From Carallia brachiata (taxonomy: Eukaryota; Streptophyta; Magnoliopsida; Malpighiales; Rhizophoraceae): DNA of 64,000 nucleotides. A model generated the notes under the pieces. It was not told the DNA's origin and searched no databases. It saw only the letters and a program-made list of their open reading frames with translations. Positions within the stretch are counted from its first letter, which is position 1, and every line of letters starts with the position of its first letter. The DNA is taken from the NCBI GenBank assembly GCA_021464245.1, contig JADCRB010000072.1, positions 1,820,055 to 1,884,054 on the forward strand, read 5' to 3'. The position numbers and the translations under genes were made by a program. Of this stretch, positions 1-12,626 are shown piece by piece.

Positions 1-3000
1 GTGGATCCCGAAAGGGGCTTATTTGAATGGAAGGGTTATCGAAATGACCAGCATTTTGGGACCCTTTTTCCATGTTAGCGCCTTGCCTGATCATACCATT
101 TTCAAGAGCGAGCCAGATGTTGGGTGAGTCCAATTCTTTTTAATCCTTTGTTTCTGTGGTGCTTGCAGTTGTGGTTTTTCGGGCTTTACTTGCTGTTGAG
201 TTGTTACACGGTATTCTATGTTCTGTTAAAGTGATTCTTGTTTTGAAGGCATCCCTAGTTTAGAAGAATGTGCTGAACTGTTTTAGTTGGCTGGCATTAT
301 ATTGATGAAGCTTTTGGAAGGCTTCTGTCATTCTCGGAGTTGAATATAGTTTTACATTAGCCTTTGATGGGATATCAAGCTTAATAAGACTCCTACTGAT
401 ACATTTGTCTTCTAAATCACCAGACAGGTGTGCTTCTCTGAAGCTTCGACTCGTCGACAAGCTGATTTGTTATCTTCTTTCACCACAATTAAGACTTTCA
501 TGAATAATTTACACCAGGATCTTGGAGAAGTTCTTCTCATTCTCCTTAGAAACAGTGATACTCGTGAGAACGTTCTTCAGTATCTTGCTGAGGTCATCAA
601 CAGAAACTCATCGAGAGCTCATCTACAGGTACTTTTCTCTAGATCATTGTTTGGGCTGCAGTCAAATTTGATATAGATAAATGGTGTTTTTTTTTTTTAT
701 TTTGCCTTAGTGCCGCACATACTTCAACTCCAGTGGGTTTTTATTTTATTTTATTTTTTTCTGTATATCCTCCTAGAATAATTTTTTCCTACTCTGTAGT
801 TTACCTCTTTGTTTAACATTTGTGACAGGTTGATCCTATATCTTGTGCAAGTTCAGGCATGTTTGTGAACCTGAGTGCTGTCATGCTTCACCTGTGCGAT
901 CCATTTTTAGATGCAAACCTGACAAAAAGGGATAAAATTGATCCAAAATATGTGTTCTATGGTAACCGGTTGGAGCTAAGGTGATGGATTGGTTTATAAA
1001 ATTGGACGACCTCTTATGTTGTTTTACCTATTATTAACTGTTCCTGATTATGAGTTCTCTACTGTTGATTTTTAACCTACCTCAGGGGGTTGACAGCTTT
1101 ACATGCATCCTCAGAGGAAGTTTCCGAATGGATTAAGAAGAATTATCCTGGGGAGCTTGATGTCTCTGCACAAGCTAGTGACAGCAACGATCGTTTACTA
1201 CAGTCTCAGAAAGCTTCCAGTTCTGGTAGCAGTGAAAAGGCTAAATATACATTTATTTGCGAATGCTTCTTTATGACTGCAAGGGTGCTTAACTTGGGAC
1301 TTCTGAAAGCATTCTCTGATTTTAAGCATCTAGTTCAGGTAAATGTACACATTTATTTGTGAATGCTTCTTAAACTTTTGATAGATGTATGCCAGACTTC
1401 AACTGTGACCTTATTTCAATTTTGTTATTTCTTTTACTTCATTTTGTGAGTAATCATCATTCCAGGACATTTCAAGATGTGAAGATGCACTCTCCACATT
1501 AAAAACCATGCAAGAGCAGACGCCTTCTCCACAACTGCAGCTGGATATTACTCGTCTTGAGAAAGAATTGGAGATCTATTCACAGGAAAAGCTTTGTTAT
1601 GAATCTCAGATATTAAGGGTACACAGCCTTCTCTGACAAACACACAAACACATGCACACAACTCCTGCATAGATTTCAATAAGTAGAGTAATGCCTATTT
1701 ATTCCATCTAATGAAGTCTCATTGAATGTCTCTCCTCTCGCTGTTTATAGCCAATTGCTTGTGTGCTTTACCATTCATTGGTTTTGTGGATTAAGAGATA
1801 GATGTTGCTTCTTACTTGTATGCACAATTTTATTTCTTGTCGGGATCTTCTGTAGGAGGCCTACTCTTTGGCATGACATGACCACCTCAATTTTTCCTCC
1901 TTTTGGATTATTTTCATTATTGAATTTTAATATGTAGAACCATTAAGTGATAAATTATAACTTCCTTCTGTACTTTTGTTGTTCTTACTGTCCTTGTTGG
2001 TCTTTCCCCTGCTAATCTATCCAATCCTTTTTTCCCCCTTAAAGGATGGAGCTTTTATCCAACGAGCAATGTGTTTCTACCGGTTGATGGTGGTTTGGTT
2101 GGTGGGCCTGGTTGGTGGATTTAAAATGCCTCTTCCATCAGTGTGCCCCATGGAATTTGCATCCATTCCTGAGCATTTTGTGGAAGATGCAATGGAATTG
2201 CTTATATATGCATCCAGGATTCCAAAAGCTTTAGATGGGGTGCTCCTGGTAGGATCCTGACTAAAATTTTTATGGGTTTTTTGCGAGCCTATTCCGTATG
2301 CTGAAATCATGTCCCTTTTTCATACATGTTTCTATTTTATGATTTGGACTTATGTTTGTGCTCTTATTCCTGTTTGGCAGGATGATTTTATGAACTTCAT
2401 TATCATGTTCATGGCTAGCCCAACATACATCAGAAATCCTTATTTGAGAGCAAAAATGGTTGAAGTATTGAACTGCTGGATGCCCCGTAGAAGGTAACAT
2501 GATGTATTTCAGTTTGCAAACATCCATTGCTGTGAAGTTTTTGTTCAACTTAGTAAAACAGAAACTTAGGTATTGCCATATTGCTACTACATTTGCAGCA
2601 GTTCATCTGCCACAGCGACTTTATTTGAAGGACACCAACTGTCCCTTGAGTATCTTGTGAGGAATCTATTGAAACTTTATGTTGATATTGAGTTCACAGG
2701 TTCTCACACGCAGGTGAATACTCAACATTTTCATTTTCAACATCCATGTCACTGCTACATGAAAGGTCATTTTGAACTCTACTGGCTGCCTGTATTAGGA
2801 TTTCTTCACCCAATGTGTTTGAACGCCTGGAATCCTAAAATGATATCTGAACACTATTACAACTCTGATCTTGTTCCAAGAAGGACGACGTTCACTATTT
2901 ATTCTAACTATATGAACTTTGAATACAAAATACCTTCTTAATGTTTTTAGTTGCTTGGAAGGAAGGAAGATGGAGACATTGGAAAATAATTAAATACATG

Positions 3001-5227
3001 ATGGAGTTGAAATCCTGTTTATCTTCATCTTTAGAGACATGTGAACAATCATAAAATTGGAGAAATAGAGATTTGAGATATTTTTGTACAACTTAAAATT
3101 TCTTTATTTTGTGTTTATCTTGTGTTATAAACATTTTTGTTTGCACGAACTTGTGCAGTTCTATGATAAGTTCAACATTCGACATAATATAGCTGAGCTT
3201 CTTGAATACCTATGGCAAGTTCCTAGTCATCGTGCTGCTTGGAGACAGGTCAATAACAAGCACTGCAATGCTCTATGTTTCTTTTGATAATCAAACATTT
3301 GTACTCCTCCTCTCCTGCACTCCCTCTCTAACTCCCATTTACTGTTCAGATTGCCAAGGAAGAGGAAAAGGGTGTCTACTTGAATTTCTTAAACTTCCTG
3401 ATCAATGATAGCATCTATCTTCTCGATGAAAGTCTGAACAAAATTCTGGAATTAAAAGAATTGGAAGCGGAGATGTCAAACACTGTGGAGTGGGAGCGAA
3501 GGCCAGCTCAAGAGAGGCAGGAGAGAACTCGTCTTTTCCATTCGCAAGAGAATGTAAAGTTTCTGTATTGATATGCTTATGTGCAATCTTCATGAAGGAG
3601 TTAAAATATTGAATCAGATAAGTATTCTGGTTGTTTTCAGATAATCCGAATTGATATGAAGTTGGCAAATGAAGATGTGAGTATGCTCGCATTCACATCA
3701 GAACAGATTACAGCACCTTTCCTACTTCCTGAGATGGTACTGTTTCTTTTTTTATTTTATTTTATTTTGTTTTATTTTATTGCTTTGGTAGTATGATGTT
3801 GTCCATTGGAATGGAATGGCATTTCTTATCATTGGTTAATCTTGAGCTTTAGCTATCTTTCTTTTTCAGGTTGAAAGAGTGGCCAGCATGCTCAATTACT
3901 TTTTGTTGCAACTTGTGGGTCCCCAAAGAAAATCTCTAAATCTGAAGGATCCTGAGAAGTATGAATTCCGGCCAAAAGAGTTGCTCAAGCAGGTTAGTGT
4001 AAAAAATTAAATTGACCTGTCTTCTAGAGAAAAAGAGAGCACGGAGAAAGAAGAAAGATTAAATGGAGGAGTAAACTAGACTGGGATTTACCTGGAGGAG
4101 TTTATGCTATCAGATTAACTCTTCTTGCCTTCAGATTTGACTTTTCTATTCTAAGTTATATTTTTGTATGCAGTAGTGCTGCTACAGCCTCCTTAAAGAT
4201 GGCCTAATTTTTTGTTATATATTTTTTCCAATCCAATTGAAGATTGTCCGCATATATGTTCATTTGGCGAGAGGTGATGCAGAGAATATATTCCCAGCTG
4301 CCATTTCAAAGGATGGCCGCTCATACAATGAGCAGGTAAGTAGACTGTTTAAATACTCTACTATCAGAGAGTACCATTATTTCCTTTTTTTCGTTTTCCT
4401 TTTCTTTTCCTGATGGTGGAGGTTATTCAAGGTGCATAATTCGACACTTTTTTTTTGGTCAGTTATTTACTGCTGCAGCTGCTGTTCTTCGGAAAATCGG
4501 TGAAGATGGAAGGGTTATTCAGGAATTTGTTGAACTTGGTACTAAAGCTAAAGTTGCAGCTTCTGAGGCTATGGATGCTGAAGCTGCCCTTGGTGACATA
4601 CCTGATGAATTCCTTGACCCGATTCAGGTATGTTCTTTTGTTTGTTTTGGTGGGTATTTGTTCTTATATCTGTCATCCTTGAAACCATTATTTCTAGTAC
4701 CTTGATGAGAAAGACACGATTATGATGCTTTCCTCTTTGCGACACTGCAGACCATTATGATACAAATTGGCAGTGAAAAATTGTTTCTCATGCTTTTTTT
4801 TTTTTATTATCTTTTTGTTCATTAGTAAATATTTCTTTTTGGGTTTGCTTTCTTTTTGTAGTACACTTTAATGAAGGATCCGGTAATCTTACCTTCTTCA
4901 AGGATCACAGTGGACAGGCCTGTAATTCAAAGGCATCTTCTTAGTGACAATGTAAATCTTCCACTTGTTTCATTATTGTTTGATTTTATAACTAAGAAAC
5001 TTAATATTTTATAAGGTACTTGGTTATTGACTTAACCTGAGTTGCAGACTGACCCATTCAACCGATCCCATCTTACGCCGGAGATGCTGATTCCAAACGT
5101 TGAGTTGAAGGCAAGAATAGAGGAGTTCGTTAGGTCCCAGGAATTGAAACGGCACGCAGAGGACTTCAGCATGCAGAGCGCTAAAGCAGCAATACAAACT
5201 ACCAATGGGGAAATGCTAATTGATTAG
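1..5227 (+). CDS. Ubiquitin conjugation factor E4 (UFD2 / PUB1-type U-box ligase), 5' truncated by window edge
   Basis: E3/E4 enzyme that extends ubiquitin chains on substrates already carrying ubiquitin; family members work with the CDC48 segregase. Sixteen exons can be joined in frame (frame begins at base 2): 2-123, 424-628, 829-980, 1086-1338, 1466-1618, 2045-2248, 2381-2493, 2599-2713, 3159-3248, 3350-3553, 3641-3736, 3870-3992, 4243-4335, 4463-4627, 4862-4951, 5048-5227. All have GT-AG borders and together give about 785 residues; plant UFD2 proteins are a little over 1000, so roughly the N-terminal quarter lies outside the window. The text matches the UFD2 core ([39 protein letters not shown]). 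The C-terminal U-box spans exons 14-16 and starts at [19 protein letters not shown], followed by [19 protein letters not shown]. No frame breaks. Family assignment is very secure; the Arabidopsis equivalent is, from memory, PUB1/MUSE3. Confidence 0.96.
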
Positions 5228-6121
5228 GATTGCTCTAAGCATTCGTTTATTTGCAAATTATGCGTTACCCTTTAGTTTATGTAAGCAACAGGAAGCTGTT
5301 CACAATCACTGTGATGATATGATCATTTCGATCCCTTTTGTATTTAATATAAACATTTAATTAAACGCAAAGAAATTGACATTTTTCTTATTCAACAACA
5401 CAAAGTAATGGTTGGTCGTTGGTACACGCATACCAGCTACTCAACTCAGCCAAAGATTCCAAACGAACGGTCAAAAGTGTCAACCGCGATTAGATCTAAT
5501 TTGGGTTTGGTTGGAGCTAAACTAACATAACTAAGGTTAGAGGCACTTAAGTCTTAATTTTGAATTTCAGAGTTGGTGTTTGCCTTCCTTTCTTCTTATT
5601 GTTACACTTTTAGATTTTAAGTTCAAACTTCAAACTTAACGTTTTTTTTTTCTTTTTATTATTAGGTTATCAATTTTAATAAAAAAAAATGTTGGGTAGA
5701 CGATTAAAAAATTAGCAAAAAGAATGTTAAGTAGAGCCGAGCAACGTTTTCGGATAAGCCTTTAAATTGGTATTGAAGGGAGCGCGACCTACTCATGCAT
5801 TCTTCTTTAATGCTTTTGATTTATTTCTGTGGCCTGTGACCTGTGGGCAACAGCAATGACATAATAGATATGTACAGTGGGGCAATAGCAATGCCAACCA
5901 ACCTCTTCAGCTGTCTTTCAATTGGTTATTGAAGGGAAGGAAAAATCTAGAGTCCATCGCTACCTAACATACTCGTGCATTTCTGTGGACAACGGCAAAT
6001 TTAGTAAATATGGTGGGGCAAGCCAGACAAGTATAAGAAAAGTCATCCAGTTGGGGGGTCATAATCAACAAGCTTTCTCTTCTCAAGCATCTGAGAAGAA
6101 AACAGGCAGAGAGTTCACAAA
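5228..6121. other. Intergenic: E4 3' UTR, then upstream region of UGT block A
   Basis: The first ~140 bases are the probable 3' UTR of the E4 gene. From about 5452 the sequence is closely similar to the regions upstream of the other two UGT A-type copies (from ~12262 and ~24516). It is therefore the left part of a duplicated block and holds the promoter of the gene at 6122. A short internal near-repeat also occurs: segments around 5760-5850 and 5880-5960 both read as 'ttggtattgaaggg / ttggttattgaaggg' followed by similar text. Confidence 0.6.
6032..6040 (+). promoter_or_regulatory. Putative TATA element of UGT A1
   Basis: The motif TATAAGAAA sits 90 bases upstream of the ATG at 6122. The same motif is at nearly the same distance upstream of the two paralogues (12538, 89 bases; 26831, 88 bases) inside a conserved string, AGTATAAGAAAAGTC. 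Conservation of sequence and spacing argues for a core promoter with a leader of about 55-60 nt. This is inference; no transcript start is visible. Confidence 0.45.
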
Positions 6122-7519
6122 ATGTCAAGTATAAAGAGTTCCCAGAAACCCCATCTCCACGTTGCTGTAATCCCATGTGCTGGAATGGGACATCTCATCC
6201 CATTCCTCCGGCTTGCTTCGATGCTGCTTTCAAAGGGTCTCATGGTTACTCTTGTCACTGCCAAGCCCACCGTGTCCCTTGCTGAGTCCAACTATCTTTC
6301 CTTCTTCCTCAAGACACACCAAGAAATCAAGCATGTTGAATTTGAAGTCATCTCTAGTCACTCCTCCAATTCCACCACTGACGATGTTTTCTTTGTCCAG
6401 TACGATAAGATAAGACGATCTGCCTATTTTCTCAAGCCTTTGCTGTCTTCTTCTTCATCATCTCCACCTATCTCTGCTATCTTCTGCGACTTGATTATAG
6501 CTCCAGGTGTTGCCAATGTTGCTGCTGACCTTTCCGTTCCTTTCTATGTTTACTTCACATCTTCTGCCAGGTTTATGTGTTTCTCGTTGCATATTCCAAG
6601 GCTTGTAACCAAGCCTGATATTCTCAGCAGTCAACCTACAGATGAAGTTGAGATTCCAGGCTTGAAACCACTCCCTATGTCGAGCATTCCTCTGCCATTC
6701 CTGAACCCAAATCTTATTCCTTCACAAATTATGATGTCGAATGTCGGAGTGCTCTCCGAAGCCAAAGGAATTCTGTTAAATACCTTTGACGGGTTCGAAG
6801 CAGAAACACTTGCAGCACTCAACAATGGCAGCGTTCTTAGCAATCTTCCTCCGTTTCTCCAGGTTGGACCATTAAGACCTCATGGGGTTGAGAAAGATCA
6901 GAGCGAGTGTCTGCCATGGCTCGATAACCAACCACCAAAATCTGTAATTTATGTGAGTTTTGGAAGCAGAAACGCCTTGTCCGATGACCAAATAAGAGAA
7001 CTTAGAGATGGGCTAGAGAAGAGTGGCTTCAGATTCTTATGGATACTCAAGACAAATATAGTCGACAAAGACGATAAACAAGATTTGAAAGATCTTCTAG
7101 GAGATTCATTTTTCGTAAGAACAAAAGAACGGGGCTTGGTGGTGAGGAATTGGGTGAACCAGGAAGAGATTCTAGCACATCCTGCAATTGGGGGGTTTAT
7201 AAGTCATTGTGGATGGAACTCAGTAATTGAAGCAGCCTATCAAGGAGTACCTGTCTTGGCATGGCCACAAGGCGGAGATCAAATGATTAATGCTGAGATA
7301 GCACAAAAGACAGGACTAGGAATACTGGAGAAGAACTGGGGTATGGGATTCAAAAGGTTGGTGAAAGCAGAAGAGATAGCTTCAAAGATTGTGGAGCTAA
7401 TGGAAGATGCAGCGCTGAGGAGTAGAGCCAAAAGAGTAGGGGAAGAAGCAAGGAAGGCCACTGACGTTGGTGGGAATTCTGATGAAGTGTTCACTAGGAT
7501 CGTTGAACAACTAGGCTAA
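6122..7519 (+). CDS. Family-1 UDP-glycosyltransferase, UGT708-type (copy A1, intact)
   Basis: Transfers a sugar from a UDP-sugar to a small acceptor. The UGT708 clade contains plant C-glucosyltransferases for flavonoids and related phenols, but acceptor and bond type cannot be read from sequence. Intronless, 465 residues, normal for the family. The acceptor-binding N-terminal half begins with the AGMGH motif (catalytic His24); a candidate partner is Asp123 in SAIFCDL. The C-terminal half holds the PSPG donor box from Trp344 to Gln387, with the HCGWNS core and closing GDQ. The residue before GDQ is Gly, where the B-type copies have His. No signal peptide is seen, so cytosolic. It is the only UGT of block A: similarity to block B stops just after its poly(A) region (~7610), so the partner gene present in blocks B and C is absent here. 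Protein is about 90% similar to the copy at 12627. Confidence 0.93.
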   Translation: MSSIKSSQKPHLHVAVIPCAGMGHLIPFLRLASMLLSKGLMVTLVTAKPTVSLAESNYLSFFLKTHQEIKHVEFEVISSHSSNSTTDDVFFVQYDKIRRSAYFLKPLLSSSSSSPPISAIFCDLIIAPGVANVAADLSVPFYVYFTSSARFMCFSLHIPRLVTKPDILSSQPTDEVEIPGLKPLPMSSIPLPFLNPNLIPSQIMMSNVGVLSEAKGILLNTFDGFEAETLAALNNGSVLSNLPPFLQVGPLRPHGVEKDQSECLPWLDNQPPKSVIYVSFGSRNALSDDQIRELRDGLEKSGFRFLWILKTNIVDKDDKQDLKDLLGDSFFVRTKERGLVVRNWVNQEEILAHPAIGGFISHCGWNSVIEAAYQGVPVLAWPQGGDQMINAEIAQKTGLGILEKNWGMGFKRLVKAEEIASKIVELMEDAALRSRAKRVGEEARKATDVGGNSDEVFTRIVEQLG

Positions 7520-7635
7520 AATATGTCAGCTTCTTGTCTCATTTTCTCATTTTCTCTTTTGTCATGTAACATGAACTTTTCCAATAAAAAGAAAAATTCT
7601 CATGAACATTATGTTTGTGCAAAAATTTTGTAATT

Positions 7636-7800
7636 TAGAATCTAGAATTGAAAAACAGTAAATTGTACATCGCTTTAAATTGCGTGTCAAATATCACTCT
7701 CTTTAAAGTATTATTTGCACTCCAATTTTATACTAGAGCCTATGCAAACTCTTACTTAGAATAAAAAGAAGCCTTTAATTGCATCTGTATAGTGATGAAA
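7636..7800 (+). repeat. Direct repeat flanking the copia remnant (left copy)
   Basis: About 165 bases similar to 11975-12140 in the same orientation. Shared landmarks in order: 'ctagaattgaaaa/ccaaaattgaaaa', 'cactctctttaa', 'ctccaatt(t/c)', 'ttagagcc/tagagtct', 'aaagaagcc/ataaagtc'. Similarity is roughly 70-75%. The copies bracket the copia coding remnant, so they are most simply diverged LTR fragments, though no clean TG...CA ends or target-site duplication were found. Confidence 0.55.
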
Positions 7801-7989
7801 TCAAGATAAGATAAAATAAAATACCAAATATATCTATAAAAGTACCTAAAATGCGCCTATGCGCTGTACACATGCACGATACTTGTCCATAGACTCTCTT
7901 TAGGTCAACAAAACTAATGCCATGTGTTTCCATATATAAGGTTTTCAAATTTTCTTTGTGGAACTCTTTCCATTTCCTTTACCTATTTC

Positions 7990-8530
7990 CTTTGAAAAAC
8001 ACTTACAATCCCCCGCAATTTTTAAAAAATTAAAATAATAAATCCACAACAATACTAAAAATCAAATGTATAAATAATAATATCTCACGATTGAATGATT
8101 ACATCGTAAAGTGTTCGTTACAATAATTTAAATATTATGGTGGTCAAGTTTGAACTATACATTATAATTGATTGGCAGTATAAATATTTTATACAAATAA
8201 CTTTACAACACAAACTCTTATAAAAGTAGGTGATAAAATTAAAAAGCTCTTACGTGAATATCTTTTCATGAATATTTTAAAAACTAAACCCTTTAGTGTT
8301 TTTCGAACGGCCCACATTTCATATTCACATAAGTAGACTAAGTGCCACTGCCATTTTTAAAAAATTGAAAATAATAGATCCACAACAATACTAAAAATCA
8401 AATGTATAAATAATAGTATCTCACAATTGAAATGTACTAAAATTTAAAATTAAACCCTTTAACTTTTTGAAACGGCTCACATTTCATATTCACATACGCA
8501 GACTAAATGTCTCCGCCATGTAACACTTTT
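7990..8530. repeat. Internal direct repeats, AT-rich
   Basis: Two ~80-base stretches (about 7998-8085 and 8350-8430) share 'ttaaaaaattaaaataataa...ccacaacaatactaaaaatca'. Two ~60-base stretches (8298-8355 and 8463-8525) share 'cggcccacatttcatattcacata'. Spacing suggests an overlapping tandem duplication. No coding potential. May belong to the 3' LTR area of the adjacent copia remnant. Confidence 0.6.
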
Positions 8531-8705
8531 CAATGTCTATTAAGCGTACTAAAATTTATCCTTTCACTTTATACTGTAGGTACTAAGTACTATATAACTT
8601 TAGGATGTATACTTACTAGTTACAGTGCCTCAATCATGGGCTTTTGATGTACTTTGACTTAAACTCAAAACTTGACATTATACTAAGCATTGAGTCAAGT
8701 TTTTA

Positions 8706-11700
8706 TTAATGATGATCAAACAATATGGGCTTGAAACTCATCCCATCTAATGTCTTGATTAGCAAATCTCTTGTTAATCTTGTTGTTAAAAAATCGGCTA
8801 AATTTTGACTTAACCTCTCAAAATTAACTATAATTACTTCATTTGTCATCAAGTCTCTAACATAATTGTGTCTTAGTTCTATGTGTCTGGACTTATCATT
8901 ATACACTTGACTATGTATCCTAACTAGAGTAGGCGAACTGTCACAATTTATACAGATAAGTGCTACTAGTTTTGGCCACAAGGGAATTTCATAGAGTAGG
9001 TTCCTTAATCATTCTGCTTCTTTACTAGTGGATGCTAATGCCACAAATTCTGTGGTCATGATTGAATCTACTATGTAAGTCTGTTTCTTGGAACACCAAG
9101 AAATTGCACCCTCGCCAAATATAAAAATCCAACCACTAATTAAAACATAATCATCTTTATCAGTAATCCAACTAGCATATGAATATCCTTCAAAAACTGA
9201 AGGGTAAACCAAATAGTTAATGCCAAAATCTTTGATTTTTTTTTTTAGGTACTTTAGAATTCTGTTTACTCAATGCCAATGCATATTGCTTGAATTACTT
9301 GTGTACCTACTCATTTTGCCAACTGCATAGGCTATGTCTAGTCTTGTACATGTCATTGCGTATACCAGACATCCTATTACCTTGACATATTTCAGCTGTG
9401 ACACTGGATTCCCCATATTCTTTGTATATTAGATGTTGTTGTCATATGGGGTAGAGACTGGAATGCAATTAATATGATTGAATTTCTTGAGAACTTTCTC
9501 AATATAATGTGACTGAGCGAGCATTATACACTTTTGATTTCGTACGATTTTAATTCCTAAGATGACACCTGCCCCACCTATATTTTTCATGTCAAAATTC
9601 TCAGACAAAAATTCTTTGGTAACTTTAACTTGTTATTAATTAGTTCCAAAGACCAATATGTCATCCACATATAAACATATATTGACATTATTTCCTTCCT
9701 TACTATAGACACAGTTGTCAGATTCGTTAATCTTGAATCCATTAGCAATTACCACCTAATCAAACTTCTGGTGTCATTACTTAAGTGCTTGTTTTAATCC
9801 ATACAATGATTTAAGAAATTTGCACACCTTTTTCTTTGACCAAATACAATAAATCCTTCAGGTTGTTCCATATACATATCTTCTTCTAGTTCGCCATTCA
9901 AGAATGGTATTTTAACGTTCATCCAATGAATTACTAAACTATGGATAGAAGCTAGTACAATGAGTACTTTAAGCAATTCTAGCTACTGGTGCATATAAAT
10001 CAAAATAATCAACATAATGTTTTTGTGTAAATCATCTTGCAACCAGTCTGACTTTGAACTTGTAAATTGTTTCATCAACTTTCATTTTCTTTTTGAAAAT
10101 CATTTACAACCAATTAGTTTTGAGCTCGGTGGGAGGTCAACCAATTTTTAGGTCTTATTGTCCATAATTGAGTTTATTTCATCGTCTATTACTTTCTTCC
10201 AAAACATGGCATCTTGTGATTTCGTCGCTTCTCCATATATTTTAGGATCATCTTCAGTGTCGAAAAAATATAAAATTTTATCATTTACTGATTCACTTGT
10301 TCCTTTAACTAAGAATATAAAGAAATTAGAATCGAACGTTTTTGCTTTTCTTACTTTCTTACTTCTTCGAAATTCAATGACTTCATCATTTTCCTTTCAT
10401 TTTCCATATTATCATTTACAGGAACTTGTATTTGTTTGAGAATTGTAGAATTTAAAACAAATCTATTTTCATCAAAGATAGCATCTTTTGATTCAATTAT
10501 TGTATTTATTAATATAGAGTCATTAGGCTTATGACCATGAATTGATATGTCCTATGTGATGAGCGTAACCCAAAAAGATGCATTCAATTCCTCTTTCTTC
10601 TAACTTTTTTCGTTTGGATTCAGAAATTTTGACAATTGCTCTACAGCCCCAAACCCTTAGGTAATTAAGGTTGGGCTTTCTTTTATTCTAAAACTTATAT
10701 GAGGTCATTTTGTTCCTTTTAGTTAGAATTCTATTTAATTGTGGCATGTAGTAAGTAATGTCTCACCCAAAAAACCTTAGCTCAAGCCAAAATTAGATAG
10801 CACGACATTTAATATTTCTGTGAGAACCCAATTTTTGCATTCTGCAACACCATTCTGTTGTGGTGTGTAAAGAGTAGTAGTTTCATGAATAATTCCTGTG
10901 GATTCAAAAAATACGAAATCATAGTGTTTTCCTCCCCTATCTGATCGTAAGCATTTAATGTTAGCATTAAATTTAACTTCAACTTTAATTTTATAGATTC
11001 TGAATCTCTCAAGTACTTCATTTTTAGAATGCAACAAATAAACATGACAAAATATAGAGTAGTCATCAATAAAAGTCATAAAATATTTCTTTCTCCTAAT
11101 GTTAGTGTACTATGCAAGTCACAAACATTACCATGTAACAATTTCAATATATTTGAAGATTTATTAACTGTGAGAAATAGATTTCTAATTATTTTTGTTA
11201 GCATGCATGTTTTGCATTTATATTCAGTTTTACCAAAATATGCAGCAAGTCTAATTTAATCATATCATGTAACTTTCTGAAATTTACATGTCCAAGCCTA
11301 TTATGCCAAAGAAAAGAATGCTCAACAACATAAGTAGAATTGGTAGCATTATTATTTATATCAATATTCAATTTGAACATGTCATCATATACATAATCCT
11401 TTTCCACAAACATTCTCCTTTGGAGAGGGCAAAATTATTTGTCTTAAATACAAGTTTAAACCCAAACTTATTTAAGAGACTACTTGAAATCATATTTTTC
11501 CTAACTTCTGGTACATGAAATACATTATTAAGAGTTACAACTCTTTCAGAAGTAAACTTTAATTCTGCCTTACCAATGCCCTTAACTAGAATTGTGGCAA
11601 AATTTTTCATGTATATAATTGTGCCATCATCTACTAGTTTCACAAATTTGAAGAAATTTTTGTTTTTGCAAATATGCCGGGTAGTGCCAGAATCAATATA

Positions 11701-11951
11701 CCAAGCAATGTCATCCTCAATCCAATTGATTTCTGTGATCATAGCAACCAGATTTTTATCTGCTTCTAAGGATCCTTGCTTCTCCTTCTGCTTCTTAAAA
11801 AGGCAACACTCCCTTTGAAAACATCCTTTCTTATGATAAAAATAACATCATCTTTTTTCTTCTGGCTCTTAGTCTTTTTCGATCCATTATCAAATTGATT
11901 CTTCCTTTTTTTGGTTTGCTTGCTAGACTGCCCTTCTTCAACCACATGCAC
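8706..11951 (-). mobile_element. Ty1/copia LTR retrotransposon remnant (gag-pol, degenerate)
   Basis: On the minus strand the copia order is readable through many stops and frameshifts. A gag zinc-knuckle remnant lies at 11951-11766. Protease/GAG-pre-integrase follows at 11742-11198 (WYIDSGTTRHICKN, the DSG protease motif, then WHNRLGHVNFRKL). The integrase core is at 11079-10777 (TFIDDYSIFCHVYLL, SDRGG, YTPQQNGVAE). Reverse transcriptase runs about 10150-9250 (FLNGELEEDMYMEQPEGF; YVDD still readable at 9671-9660). RNase H is at 9212-8706 (GYSYASWITDKDDY...WCSKKQT). Most of gag is missing. Integrase before RT identifies copia rather than gypsy. The coding region is dead. The flanking direct repeats at 7636-7800 and 11975-12140 may be LTR remains. 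The element lies between UGT blocks A and B. Confidence 0.93.
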
Positions 11952-11974
11952 CTTTGAAACATATCAGCCATTAT

Positions 11975-12140
11975 CTAGAATCCAAAATTGAAAAATAATC
12001 AACTGCAGACCACTTCAAATTATGTGTTAGACGGCACTCTCTTTAAGGTAATATTCGCGCTCCAATTCTGCATTAGAGTCTATGTGAACTCCCTCTCATG
12101 ATAAAATAAAGTCATTGATTACACCTATACAATAGTAAAG
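11975..12140 (+). repeat. Direct repeat flanking the copia remnant (right copy)
   Basis: Partner of the repeat at 7636-7800, same orientation. It begins only ~25 bases beyond the gag remnant, so most of gag and the leader would have been deleted if this is the 5' LTR of the minus-strand element. Confidence 0.55.
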
Positions 12141-12537
12141 CCCTTAATATAAGTCTACTATTTATATTTTAACTATTGATTAAATTATGAGTTTAACAGT
12201 TTAAATTTAAGTAGTAAATTTTTATCATTATTTTGTCTAATTTTTATATCTATATATATAATGAGATTTTAGATTTAATTTGGGTTTGGTTGGAACTAAA
12301 CTAACATAACTGAGATGATGGGTAGACGATTAAAAGATTAACAAAAAGAATACCAAGAATGTGAAGCAGAACCAACCACGTTTTCAGATGAGCCTTTAAA
12401 TTGGCATTTAAGGGAAGGACTATTCTAGAGTATATCGCTACCTACTCATGCATTCCATCTTTAATGCTTTGATCTAATTCTGTGGCCTGTGGACAAAAGC
12501 AATTCCATAGTAAATTTCGTTAGACAAACAGGACAAG

Positions 12538-12546
12538 TATAAGAAA
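12538..12546 (+). promoter_or_regulatory. Putative TATA element of UGT A2
   Basis: TATAAGAAA, 89 bases upstream of the preferred ATG at 12627, conserved in sequence and spacing with the A1 and A3 copies. Confidence 0.45.
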
Positions 12547-12626
12547 AGTCTGCACTGGTGGTGATGATCAATCAACAAGCTTTCTATTTCAAGCAACGAC
12601 CAAAAAACACACAGAAATCACAAAAC

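Larger units (their letters stand above)
5452..7610 (+). repeat. Duplicated UGT block A (one gene)
   Basis: Segment sharing upstream, coding and 3' UTR sequence with blocks B (12262-15880) and C (24516-30230). The left edge is visible where 'ccaaagattccaaac' occurs both at ~5452 and ~24516. The right edge is in the 3' UTR, after the shared 'catgaacat'. Block A lacks the second, B-type UGT found in the other two blocks. Confidence 0.8.

Noticed and set aside
12558..12626. Longer N-terminus for UGT A2 from an upstream ATG
   Set aside because: Absent from paralogues and only ~20 bases from the conserved TATA-like motif; the ATG at 12627 aligns with the other copies.
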